Below are positions 54,901 through 62,056 of a DNA stretch of 64,000 bases, in pieces. Each line of letters opens with the position of its first letter. Positions within the stretch are counted from its first letter, which is position 1. A model generated the notes under the pieces. That model was not told the origin of the DNA. It was given only the letters and a program-made list of their open reading frames with translations, and did no database searches. A program made the translations under genes and the position numbers. The stretch comes from Cyanobacteria bacterium REEB67 (GTDB lineage Bacteria > Cyanobacteriota > Vampirovibrionia > Obscuribacterales > Obscuribacteraceae). The DNA is taken from positions 1 to 64,000 of the forward strand of contig JAGXAB010000007.1 in assembly GCA_018971775.1 (NCBI GenBank), in the 5' to 3' direction.

Positions 54901-54967
54901 TTCAGACGAGCTGATTGACCTTTACTTGCGGCGAATATTCTCGTCGATTCTCGATAGCCCTTGCTGA
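51926..54967 (+). CDS. NRPS-like protein: adenylation, carrier and thioester-reductase domains
   Basis: A 1013-residue single-module enzyme. The adenylation domain (1-~500) has YIIFTSGSTGLPKGV near 153, NFDASVSDL with the Asp that anchors an alpha-amino group, NVYGPTEST, GRSDRQFKLRG and LPLTVTGKV. The carrier domain has DDFFELGGDSFAL near 540. The reductase domain (~630-1013) has TGATGFLGARIL and YAQTKWAAE with its Tyr/Lys pair. It should activate one amino acid, hold it as a thioester and release an aldehyde or alcohol. No condensation domain is present. It is the core of the 47.4-55 kb cluster. Confidence 0.9.
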   Translation: MSKTFTSLFLAQAAAAPAQAAIVEAGQRTYSYGELASRAGQIATELKKRELEKECVLGLCLDKSADYVATMLGAWFAGAAFVPLDPGLPAERLQYMCTQAGVKLIAHRGDASLTAKLGATPRLNLCDWPDLWQKSQKEPEFEPAELCASDLAYIIFTSGSTGLPKGVCVEHRGLVNFLEAQIKAFAVDRDSHCLWYLSQNFDASVSDLGTALLAGATIFIEPMCDLQPGAGLETTIANRAITHMDIPPAVLRVMDPEKLPPSVETIIIGGEACAPDTVRAFAGRTRLVNVYGPTESTVCTSLGRCGTDWDRPLIGQPLPGIDYYVLDGDLQSVAPGVSGKLYIGGVALARGYAGREDLTATKFITHNGVRLYDTNDIVLHCPDGEYQFIGRSDRQFKLRGMLIEPEEIEARLVQHPDVQRAAVLKRSLKLSEADNLSRQILVAFVDCMARDADTNTLRKHLEQSLPKWMVPQRFEFVDQLPLTVTGKVDLKALAVRPLQSSANGTESPLTEPQLTTGSTETLLSHIWHSVLGIKPARQDDFFELGGDSFALVEAVVAAQARGLSISPALFIAHPVFGDLLQALERGTDKNPEMMTAAQLRADIAPSEERKAALAAAAKRPPFSGQKPACILLTGATGFLGARILRALLQKTKARIYCLVRADDEKQALERINAALKVQEPAGGDNEITAGADYRKRIIPLCGALEKKRFGLSDSDWHHLADAVDTIFHSAAQVNMLLPYEHLRVANVEGTIQIASFMLSGPAKALHYASTLSVFVATDQNTGRLEESDHLEQTKNIYGGYAQTKWAAEVMLRDLAGAAGPVTYHRLGLITGDTTFGISSAHDFLELFVRGIVSLGCIPPVDPQLSIDITPIDYATAAMVELSLQAMSTGKYDTYHIANPRSLPLERLLQRLAAAGKTIEVVPAEQFKEALRDRADALSPAESAAALALCRTMGDSDFQTFRTMDLFQATNVSFGMDNTLHALSSTGIACPEPSDELIDLYLRRIFSSILDSPC

Positions 54968-55003
54968 GCAGCTATACTTATCGGTCCAACAGAAAGGGAC
55001 AAA

Positions 55004-55258
55004 ATGAGCGAGAAGTTCAAAATAATCACCAGCGTTATTCTCGTTGTGCTACTCAACATCATCGGAAAAGAGGCCTACAGCCTGACAGATATGCATATGT
55101 GGCTGGCCAAGGTTGTCTTAATTGGTTTATTCGTCGGCCTTTCAATGTGGCCAATATATCGTTTTCTCTTCACCTTCAAAAATGCCGGTGGCCTCGCCTT
55201 TGGCGTCGGCTGCGGATCAGGCGTTGGTGAAATCATCGCCTCGGTTGTACAGAACTGA
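55004..55258 (+). CDS. Small two-helix membrane protein
   Basis: An 84-residue protein with hydrophobic segments at about 8-21 and 33-58, and a Gly-rich C-terminus (GVGCGSGVGEII). AAGGGA lies six bases before the ATG. It follows the NRPS-like gene by 36 bases and may be its last co-transcribed gene. The family is unknown. Confidence 0.65.
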   Translation: MSEKFKIITSVILVVLLNIIGKEAYSLTDMHMWLAKVVLIGLFVGLSMWPIYRFLFTFKNAGGLAFGVGCGSGVGEIIASVVQN

Positions 55259-55799
55259 AAGATGGAAAAACTGAAGCCCGTCTTTGCCTATCTCGACAAG
55301 CCATCGGCCAGCTTTGCAAATCGTCTTCATAGTCGCCTCCTGGTATTTATTTATGGCGGTATTCATGGGCATGACGCAGGGCGCTTTTGTCGCCAGCATC
55401 AGCAAAGCCTTCAGCGCCGTCACTAGCTCTGACTCAGCGCGAGCTGCGCCACCCTGAACGAGCCCGCGCCAGCACAGCATGGACATAAATTGCGCGTAAT
55501 CGAGAACAGATCCAGAACTATTACACAGCTCTTATCAAGAGATATAACTAGCAATAACAGCATATTTGTCCCCAAAGTTTCTCTTTTACTAAGAAAATAT
55601 ACTGGTCCCCGGCAATCACCAGTCTGGTCGCCGGGCTTTGAGCCACCCGTTGAAAACTCTAGACTCCAGGTATCACCCTCTAACCCTTTCTCCTCGATCG
55701 CACCACCACCAAAAACCACCAGCCATCACACCGCTCTCTTTTTGTAATCGCTCCGGCGATTTAACCTCTATCGGCCTCAGGCCAACTGGGAGACTTTTT
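55259..55799. other. Intergenic gap containing only the disrupted gene
   Basis: Beyond the candidate disrupted gene (to 55457) the remaining 340 bases hold no supported gene. A weak inverted repeat around 55603-55636 (CCGGC...GCCGG) lacks a T-tract. The promoter of the following gene should be here. Confidence 0.4.
55262..55457 (+). pseudogene. Small membrane protein gene disrupted by a frameshift (candidate)
   Basis: An ATG three bases after the previous stop opens a frame beginning MEKLKPVFAYLDKPSASFA. It then loses sense and stops at about 55426. From about 55310 the +1 frame reads FIVASWYLFMAVFMGMTQGAFVASI up to a stop at 55455-55457, which looks like a real membrane segment. The two halves would join into one protein of about 64 residues after a single indel near 55320. 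It could be a true frameshift, a sequencing error, or coincidence. Confidence 0.4.
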
Positions 55800-57218
55800 A
55801 TGAGCACCATCAAAAAGCAAACCGTCAGAGGCAAGCGCATCGGCATTTTCCACGGAAAATTCGATCCGCCGCACTACGGTCACCTCTTCTGTGCCTCACG
55901 GGTACTGGAGCACTTCAAGCTGGACTTTGTCAGTTTTGTCGTCTGCGCCACCCCGCCCAACAAGCCAGTCGGCGCCCTCGACGCCGAAGACCGTTACGCC
56001 ATGGTCGTTGCCGCAGTCGAAGAGACCCCCGGCTTCACCACCAGTCGCGCCGACCTCCACCATGGCGGGCAATCCTACAGCCTGACCACGGTTGAAGCCA
56101 TACGCGAACAGTACGGTCCGGACAACGAGTATTTCTACATCACCAGCAGCGAATACCTCGACCCCGCCTACAAGGACTTCCTCGGAGGTTGGATCGGCGG
56201 CAAGGAAATGTTCAAACTGTGCACCTTCATCGTTTTCCCCAGGGAAAGCACCGAAATCGCCGAAATCAGCGAATGGGTCAAACATCCGCTCCTGGCCAAG
56301 GCAAAAATCGAAGTCATGGATCTGCCCAGCCCACCGCTTTCGAGCTCGATGCTGCGCGACCTCGTCGCCGACGGACGCTCGATCGACTTCATGACACCGT
56401 ATGCGGTGCAGGCCATAATCAAAAAGAAAGGCCACTACCGCACGCTGACGCCACCGACCTACGGGCCACCCTTTTGCTCGGTGCCGCCGGAGAAAATCAA
56501 GCGTCTCGGCGTCATGGCCGGTTCCTTCGACCCGATCACCTACGGCGACCTCTTCATCGGCAACTTCGGCCGTCAGGCTTACAGTCTCGACCGCGTCCTC
56601 TACGTGCCCTCGGCCATCCCGCCGAACAACACGCAAGTGAGCGAGAGCGCCGAAGCTCGCTACAAGATGGTCGTGGCCGCCACGGCAAACAACGAGTTTT
56701 TCGACGACAGTCGCATCGACCTGGCGCGCGGCACGACCTCCTACGCCCTGCTCACCGCCCAGGAACTCATCGCCAAGTACGGCAAGGATGTGGAAATCTC
56801 CTGGTTTCTCGCCGCCGACTTCATCAATCCCGACAATGAGTGGTGCCTGCCGAACTGGATGGGTGGCGAGACCTTCATGAAGATGGTCAGCTTCCTCGTC
56901 TTTGCTCGTAGCTCCAAGCAGCTCAAGCAGGCGGCAGAATGGGCGAAGCAGCTCAAAGAGCGTTATCCCTATCTGCGTATGGAGGTGATGAGCGATTGTC
57001 CTTGCGACTTCGTCGAATCGCATACCATCCGCAAGCTCGTTAGCGAAGGGCGCTCGACCTGGTTCACCACGACCTGGGGCGTGCAGCAAATCATCGCCAA
57101 GGAAAAGCTCTACCTGCCTGAACCGGCGGCAAAGCGCTCGTCCAGGGCAAAGGCCAAGAAAGCCCCGGCCAAAAAAACTCCGCCAAAGGCTTCCCCGAAG
57201 CCTCGCCGGAAGGCCTGA
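55800..57218 (+). CDS. Tandem fusion of two NadD-like nucleotidyltransferase domains, second degenerate
   Basis: A 472-residue protein. Domain 1 (about 12-205) has the adenylyltransferase motif GIFHGKFDPPHYGHL (14-28), with intact HxGH, and a late SSSMLRDLV (ISxTxxR-like) motif. Domain 2 (about 234-430) starts with the parallel GVMAGSFDPITYGDL, in which both histidines of HxGH are replaced (Thr and Asp), followed by the same SRIDLARGTTSYAL block and a late ESHTIRKLV. A basic Lys/Ala/Pro tail ends the protein. NadD adenylylates nicotinate mononucleotide for NAD synthesis. Domain 1 could be active; domain 2 is probably structural or regulatory. The ATG has GGGAG seven bases upstream. Confidence 0.8.
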   Translation: MSTIKKQTVRGKRIGIFHGKFDPPHYGHLFCASRVLEHFKLDFVSFVVCATPPNKPVGALDAEDRYAMVVAAVEETPGFTTSRADLHHGGQSYSLTTVEAIREQYGPDNEYFYITSSEYLDPAYKDFLGGWIGGKEMFKLCTFIVFPRESTEIAEISEWVKHPLLAKAKIEVMDLPSPPLSSSMLRDLVADGRSIDFMTPYAVQAIIKKKGHYRTLTPPTYGPPFCSVPPEKIKRLGVMAGSFDPITYGDLFIGNFGRQAYSLDRVLYVPSAIPPNNTQVSESAEARYKMVVAATANNEFFDDSRIDLARGTTSYALLTAQELIAKYGKDVEISWFLAADFINPDNEWCLPNWMGGETFMKMVSFLVFARSSKQLKQAAEWAKQLKERYPYLRMEVMSDCPCDFVESHTIRKLVSEGRSTWFTTTWGVQQIIAKEKLYLPEPAAKRSSRAKAKKAPAKKTPPKASPKPRRKA

Positions 57219-57334
57219 AACTCGACAAAGCGATTGATTCGCTTGGGCTATAGAATCAGCGAAGATTAGATGGAAATTTTCCTCGCACCTGAAACCGTGC
57301 AGCATGCGCTGCCTAAAACTAGGGACAATAAATT

Positions 57335-59446
57335 ATGGCTACAAAATCTCTCCGCAGACCGGCGACCAAGCGCACCGCGCCGTCCGCCTCAATAGAAGCG
57401 CTTCTTGCGCCATGGACCGGCAAGCATGGCGGTCTGCCGCGCTTCGACGCGATCAAGACGGAAGACTTCAAGACGGCGCTGCTCGAAGCGATCGATCTGA
57501 AGCGCAAGGAAATCTGGGCGATCACGCACCAGAAGACCCTGCCCACCTTCAAGAACACCATCGAAGCGCTCGAAGACAGCGGCCGGCACCTCGGCCGGGC
57601 CTGGCAGATCTTCTCGATTTACACCAATGTCCTGAGCAACGACGCCATCCAGGCGATCGACACCGAGATGAGCCCGATTCTCGCCGCTGCCGGCGACGAG
57701 CTCCTCCTCGACGAAGCGCTCTTCCATCGCATCAAGGCGGTCTGGCTGAAGCGGCACTCGAGCGGCCTCAACGCCGAACAGATCCGCCTTACCGAATCGC
57801 TCTACGAGAATTTCATGCGCAACGGCGCCGAGCTCGACGCCGAGCAGAAAGGGCATCTGAAAGCGGTCAACGAGAAACTGGCCAATCTCTACACCAAGTT
57901 TAGCCAGAATCTGCTCGCCGACGAAAGCGGTCAGTATCTCGTCCTCGACAGCGAAGACCAGCTCGCCGGCCTGCCCGAGAGCCTTCGCGACGCTGCCGCT
58001 GCCGCCGCCGAAGAGCGTGGCCTCAAGGGCAAGTGGATCATCTCCAACGGCCGCTCCTTCATGGACCCCTTCCTCACCTTCTCGGCCCGCCGGGAATTGC
58101 GTGAGAAGGCCTTCAAGATGTTCGTCAGCCGCGGCGACAACGGTGACGCCAACGACAACAACAGCGTCATCACCCAGATCCTGCAGCTGCGGGCCGAAAG
58201 CGCCAAGATCCTCGGCTTCGAGAGCTACGCGCACTGGCGTCTCGCCGGTAACATGGCCCAGCATCCCGATGCTGCCATGGAGCTGATGCTCAAGCTGTGG
58301 AAATCGGCCGTCTCCCGCGCCCACGAAGAAGTCGCCGACATGCAGAAGCTGGCGGACGGCGAAAGCAAAGACGGCGCCAAGATCACGATCGAGCCCTGGG
58401 ACTACCGCTACTATGCGGAGAAGGTCCGTCAGGCCCGCTACGACATCGACCAGAACCTGGTCAAGGAATACCTGCAGCTCGACAATCTGCGCGACGCCAT
58501 GTTCTGGGCGGCGAAGAAGGTGCACGGCATCACGATGGTCAAGCTGGAAGGCATTCCGGTAGTCCATCCGGACGTCACCGTCTACGAAGTGCGCAAGGGA
58601 CGCAAGCGCGTCGGCACGTTCTATTTCGACCCCTACGCTCGCGAAGGCAAGCGTTCCGGCGCCTGGATGGAGCAGCACCGCACGCAGGAGCGTTTCCGCA
58701 AACGCATCACCCCGGTCATTTCCAACCAGTGCAACTTCGTCAAGGGCAAGCCGGGCGAGCCCGTTTTGATCTCCTGGGACGACGCCACGACCCTGTTCCA
58801 TGAATTCGGCCACGCCTTGCATGGCCTGATGAGCAACGTCACTTACCCGTCTCTGGCGGGCACCAACGTCAAGCGCGACTGGGTGGAACTGCCCAGCCAG
58901 CTCAACGAGCGCTGGATCATGACGAGCGAATTGCTCAAGAAGTTTGCCCTGCACTACAAAACCGGCGAGCCGATTTCGGACGAGCTGGTGGCGAAGATCG
59001 AGAAGGCAGGCAATTTCAACATGGGCTTCGACCGGGTCGAGTTTCTCGCCTCCGGTTTGTATGACATGAAGATCCATCTGGCGGCAACGCCGGACAAGCC
59101 GATCGACGCCGGTGCATTCGAGCGTGCCACCATGGCCGAGCTCGGCTGCCCGAAGGAAATCGTCATGCGGCACCGCCCCACCCAGTTCGGCCATATCTTC
59201 GGCGGCGATGGGTATTCGGCGGGCTACTACTGCTATCTCTGGGCTGACGCCATCGTCGCTGATGCTGCCGAAGCGTTCGAAGAAGCTGGCTTCTACGACC
59301 CCGCCACCTGCAAGCGCCTCCACGACACCATCATCTCAGTCGGCGACTCCGTAGCTCCGGAGCAAGCCTACCGCAACTTCCGCGGCCGCGATATCGACGC
59401 TCAGGCGTTGATGCGCAGTCTTGGATTCGATGACAAAGTCGTCTGA
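57335..59446 (+). CDS. M3 family oligopeptidase (peptidyl-dipeptidase Dcp/OpdA type)
   Basis: A 703-residue zinc peptidase of the thimet-oligopeptidase family. It has an N-terminal helical domain of normal length, the zinc motif HEFGHALHGLMS near residue 489, and the downstream substrate-binding segments DWVELPSQLNERW and GYSAGYYCYLWAD. It degrades short peptides in the cytoplasm. The C-terminus is complete, ending after MRSLGFDDK. The bases before the ATG (CAATAAATT) offer no clear ribosome site, but the start agrees with the family. It is 116 bases after the NadD fusion gene. Confidence 0.93.
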   Translation: MATKSLRRPATKRTAPSASIEALLAPWTGKHGGLPRFDAIKTEDFKTALLEAIDLKRKEIWAITHQKTLPTFKNTIEALEDSGRHLGRAWQIFSIYTNVLSNDAIQAIDTEMSPILAAAGDELLLDEALFHRIKAVWLKRHSSGLNAEQIRLTESLYENFMRNGAELDAEQKGHLKAVNEKLANLYTKFSQNLLADESGQYLVLDSEDQLAGLPESLRDAAAAAAEERGLKGKWIISNGRSFMDPFLTFSARRELREKAFKMFVSRGDNGDANDNNSVITQILQLRAESAKILGFESYAHWRLAGNMAQHPDAAMELMLKLWKSAVSRAHEEVADMQKLADGESKDGAKITIEPWDYRYYAEKVRQARYDIDQNLVKEYLQLDNLRDAMFWAAKKVHGITMVKLEGIPVVHPDVTVYEVRKGRKRVGTFYFDPYAREGKRSGAWMEQHRTQERFRKRITPVISNQCNFVKGKPGEPVLISWDDATTLFHEFGHALHGLMSNVTYPSLAGTNVKRDWVELPSQLNERWIMTSELLKKFALHYKTGEPISDELVAKIEKAGNFNMGFDRVEFLASGLYDMKIHLAATPDKPIDAGAFERATMAELGCPKEIVMRHRPTQFGHIFGGDGYSAGYYCYLWADAIVADAAEAFEEAGFYDPATCKRLHDTIISVGDSVAPEQAYRNFRGRDIDAQALMRSLGFDDKVV

Positions 59447-59526
59447 CAATCCGTCGTTCGCTGATCGATTACATTCGCTGGGTCCTGCAAATCCAGTTGT
59501 TCTAATCCTGCAGCTTCAAAACTGAT

Positions 59527-59568
59527 ACTACTGGCGATGCCTAAAAACATCGCCAGTAGTTTTCTTTT
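59527..59568 (+). terminator. Rho-independent terminator
   Basis: A perfect 13-bp stem (59527-59539 with 59548-59560) is followed by TTTCTTTT, ending the oligopeptidase transcript. Confidence 0.92.
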
Positions 59569-59756
59569 GCTGATCTTGATAGATATCGGCCCTCCTATGC
59601 TTGTAACAGACCTGGCTTCCTTTCTCGGTTCCGCTATTACTATAGAAGCTAATACCAATCAAGTCCTGATCGACCGGCTCAGGAGGTCAGCTCAGCTCGA
59701 CTCGACTCGACGCAACGAAAATCCGGCAAAAAGCTTATCAATTGGGCGTTTTGCCC

Positions 59757-59858
59757 TAAAAAAATATCGAACAGGGCCGGTTTTTTAGGTCAAAAGATGC
59801 CAAAAATATCGAATCAGGCCCTGTTTTGCATGCCAAAATCCGCAAAAGTATCGAACGC
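59757..59858 (+). repeat. Left array: three direct copies of a TATCGAA-centred repeat, 42-bp period
   Basis: The core AAAA(A/G)TATCGAA occurs at 59765, 59807 and 59849 (position of TATCGAA), exactly 42 bases apart each time. Copies 1 and 2 share flanking sequence beyond the core (CAGG-rich then GTTTT). It lies just downstream of the stop of the zinc-ribbon/winged-helix gene, reading toward it. Confidence 0.85.
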
Positions 59859-59881
59859 GCAATCCTTAATCGGCACGGATT

Positions 59882-60679
59882 TCATAACGGGCAAACCAGC
59901 CCACCCTCGGCATTAATGACTTTCCCACGAAGCTCGAGCATGACGACCGCGTTAGCACCTCTAGATGCCGATAGATCTAGAACAGTAATCAATTTTTCGA
60001 AATGAACCGGACCCTTTCGCAGCGCTTTAAGCACCAGCAACTGGTCCGACTCGGAGAGAGTAAGAGCTGGATTTCCAGCTGCCACTCTAGCTCTCCTTTC
60101 CTTCAAAAGTGTGTTGTTAAAGCCCGTCAGTTTTTGTCGACGGCTAAAAACTGCCATGATTTCCTTTAATGGCGCACTCGCTAGCCGGCCGCTTTTCTTC
60201 AATTCCATGAGCGCCGCCTGGTTTGTTTTATTCTCGAGCATAATACCCGTATTAGAACTCATCCCCAGGGCATCAGAAAACTGCTTACACTTAAAATCAA
60301 CACCTTTCCGCAGAAGCTGGAAATAGAAAAGCCTTAAATGAAGCGATTTTGCCTGGTGAAAAAACTGCACCGTTTTGGTCAACAACTGCCGATGCTTGCA
60401 GAAAACACAGGTCACCATTAGCTGCCCTCGCCTGCGTCTATACTTATCGCAGCCACAGCATTCACAACGATAGTTACCAAACTCCTCTAAAACAGCAGCA
60501 ATCGCTTCCTTGCAATTTTTGTGGAAAGGTTTATTGGCTAGCTTGCGAGCGCGGTTTAACGCCAGAATAGACTGGTCCTCTCCCACAAGTTTATCGATCC
60601 TTACATACCCATAGGTGCGGCAAAAATTTCTATACTCATCGGCAATGAGCTGCCGCACAGCGTCCCCTTTAGCTGACAT
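59882..60679 (-). CDS. IS1595-type zinc-ribbon and winged-helix DNA-binding protein
   Basis: A 265-residue protein. Residues ~72-95 hold a C4 zinc ribbon (CxCCGC...VTCVFC) followed by TKTVQFFHQAKSLHLRLFYFQLL and an HTH-like ALGMSSNTG. The order recalls the N-terminus of IS1595/ISXO2-type transposases. The DDE catalytic domain is missing. Instead the C-terminal 60 residues (LSESDQLLVLKALRKGPVHFEKLITVLDLS...VMLELRGKVI...GG) resemble the winged helix that ends DprA proteins. It looks like a domesticated DNA-binding protein. The start at 60679 has GGAGGG eight bases upstream; earlier starts at 60715 and 60739 lack one. It is flanked by inverted repeat arrays. Confidence 0.65.
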   Translation of the reverse strand: MSAKGDAVRQLIADEYRNFCRTYGYVRIDKLVGEDQSILALNRARKLANKPFHKNCKEAIAAVLEEFGNYRCECCGCDKYRRRRGQLMVTCVFCKHRQLLTKTVQFFHQAKSLHLRLFYFQLLRKGVDFKCKQFSDALGMSSNTGIMLENKTNQAALMELKKSGRLASAPLKEIMAVFSRRQKLTGFNNTLLKERRARVAAGNPALTLSESDQLLVLKALRKGPVHFEKLITVLDLSASRGANAVVMLELRGKVINAEGGLVCPL

Positions 60680-61042
60680 TATTTCAACCCTCCAAAGATC
60701 TAAAAATTCGTCCATTTTCTTAAACGAACATCCGATCAAAGAAGTTCAATTCAATTAACAGACCGAAATTTTTCATGGTGCCCTCAAAATCAGCGCACCA
60801 ATGCTCCGTTCGATATTTTTTGCTTTTTCCCCTGAAAAACACTGAAAAACAAGGTCCCATTCGATACTTTTGCCGATTTCGGCCTTAAAACTGGGTCCCG
60901 TTCGATATTTTTTCGCCCGAAACCCGCATTACACAGGCAATTTCTGCAAATGCATCGCGCCACGGACCGGTCCGGCACAACGAAAAAGACCGACAATGGA
61001 GCATCTGATAATCGCCTCGTATAAGTCTCCCCGAGGGGCTGA
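60680..61042. other. Upstream region of the winged-helix gene with right repeat array
   Basis: It contains the right three-copy repeat array (60803-60917), a short tandem CTGAAAAACA (60832-60851) and about 125 bases of sequence after it with no coding signal. The promoter of the leftward gene must lie here. Confidence 0.6.
60803..60917 (-). repeat. Right array: three copies of the same repeat in inverted orientation
   Basis: On the minus strand the same core AAAA(A/G)TATCGAA occurs three times, with its TTCGATA complement at 60809, 60860 and 60901. Spacing is 51 and 41 bases. Copies 2 and 3 continue as GGGACC(C/T) and then GTTTT, like copies in the left array. The copies point toward the gene, so the two arrays form a large inverted repeat around it. 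Confidence 0.85.
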
Positions 61043-61339
61043 GGTGCCTCACCTGCAGCTTTTCGACCTGCACCTGAAAGACTCGTCTTAAAAAAAAACC
61101 TTCTCGTCCTGGTCCCTAAGCCAGACGGACATATACTGGTCAATAAGAGCGAAACGTTTGGACAAGAAAGCAACAGTCAACTTTTAAATGCTGAAATTTT
61201 ACGCGTGCCGATCAAGAGCGAGAATGAAAAACAGATGATGCAGACATACCTGAAGGCAAACGAATCGTCGCTGCAATCACTGATCGGTGGTAGCGGCGGG
61301 AGCGGAGCGCCTGGCATCGGAGCAAAAAAAATACATTGA
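61043..61339 (+). pseudogene. Fragment of a small soluble protein gene without start
   Basis: An open frame of 98 codons with real-looking amino acid composition (LVLVPKPDGHILVNKSETFG..., ending GGSGGSGAPGIGAKKIH) but no start codon or ribosome site. Its stop overlaps the start of the next fragment as TTGA. It looks like the 3' part of a gene that lost its front. I do not recognise the family. Confidence 0.45.
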
Positions 61340-61515
61340 CGCCCAACCGGCGCGTGGCCCTTATAATTGCAGCTTCAGCTCTAGTGATCTGCTTGCAGCT
61401 CGGTATGACTGTTCTTCTTCTTTCAGTCTTTAATGCAGCTGATGCGCACGCCCAGCTGAAGGATAGATTGAAGGCTGCTAATTCTATTAGTTGGACACAG
61501 CTTTTTTCTTGCTGA
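61336..61515 (+). pseudogene. N-terminal remnant of a membrane sensor kinase
   Basis: A 59-codon frame from a TTG that overlaps the previous stop. It reads as a basic start, one membrane helix (ALIIAASALVICLQLGMTVLLLSVF) and a charged coiled segment, then stops. This is how sensor histidine kinases often begin, but no kinase domain follows; the MarR gene starts 87 bases on. It is most likely the remaining front of a deleted kinase gene. Confidence 0.45.
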
Positions 61516-61602
61516 AAGAGGGTCTCAGCCGTATTATGCCTTGACAAGAAAGATGCGAAGCCTACCTTTGCAGTCTGCCTTCGTATCTGCTAAAGTGAAA
61601 TC

Positions 61603-62055
61603 ATGGATGAAAAATCAGACCAAATTACAGCCGAGCCGGCGGCGGCATTGGCATCAAATTTGCGCACCGTGATCTGCAAAGTGAAGCGTCGCCTGCGCGA
61701 ACAAACCGACCAGGGAGCCCTGAGCTGGTCGCAAATATCAGTTTTGAACCGGCTCGACCGCGATGGCGCCGCCACTGTTTCCACCCTGGCCGCGGCGGAA
61801 GGTGTGCGCTCCCAGTCGATGGGAGCGACGGTCGCGGCTCTCGAAGAAGCCGGATTTATCAAAGGCGTGCCCGACCCCTTCGACAAAAGACAGACGATAC
61901 TTTCGCTGACGCCGGCCTGCGAAGAATGGGTGCGGGCCGGACGAGCCGCCCGCGAAGACTGGCTCTACCGCGAAATCAAAGCTAAATTTGACGAAGAAGA
62001 ACAAGCAAAACTGATAGAGGCCGTCACTCTGCTCAGACGCCTGGTTGAGTCCTGA
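61603..62055 (+). CDS. MarR family transcriptional regulator
   Basis: A 150-residue winged-helix protein. The core runs LSWSQISVLNRLDRDGAATVSTLAAAEGVRSQSMGATVAALEEAGFIKGVPDPFDKRQTILSLTP, with the recognition helix and the DxRxxxL-like wing. It should act as a dimer, repressing itself and the following efflux gene and being released by a small ligand. The transporter gene starts two bases after its stop. Upstream lies a degraded region (61043-61515). Confidence 0.88.
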   Translation: MDEKSDQITAEPAAALASNLRTVICKVKRRLREQTDQGALSWSQISVLNRLDRDGAATVSTLAAAEGVRSQSMGATVAALEEAGFIKGVPDPFDKRQTILSLTPACEEWVRAGRAAREDWLYREIKAKFDEEEQAKLIEAVTLLRRLVES

Positions 62056-62056
62056 T

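Larger units (their letters stand above)
59447..59881. other. Intergenic gap with terminator and left repeat array
   Basis: It contains the terminator at 59527-59568 and the left three-copy repeat array at 59757-59858. The stretch between them (59569-59756) shows no gene. Confidence 0.6.

Noticed and set aside
55603-55636. Inverted repeat CCGGC...GCCGG as a terminator
   Set aside because: The stem is interrupted and no T-tract follows on either strand.
57389-59323. 644-codon minus-strand frame opposite the oligopeptidase gene
   Set aside because: The + strand gene is an unmistakable M3 peptidase. The opposite frame has no motif and arises from codon bias.
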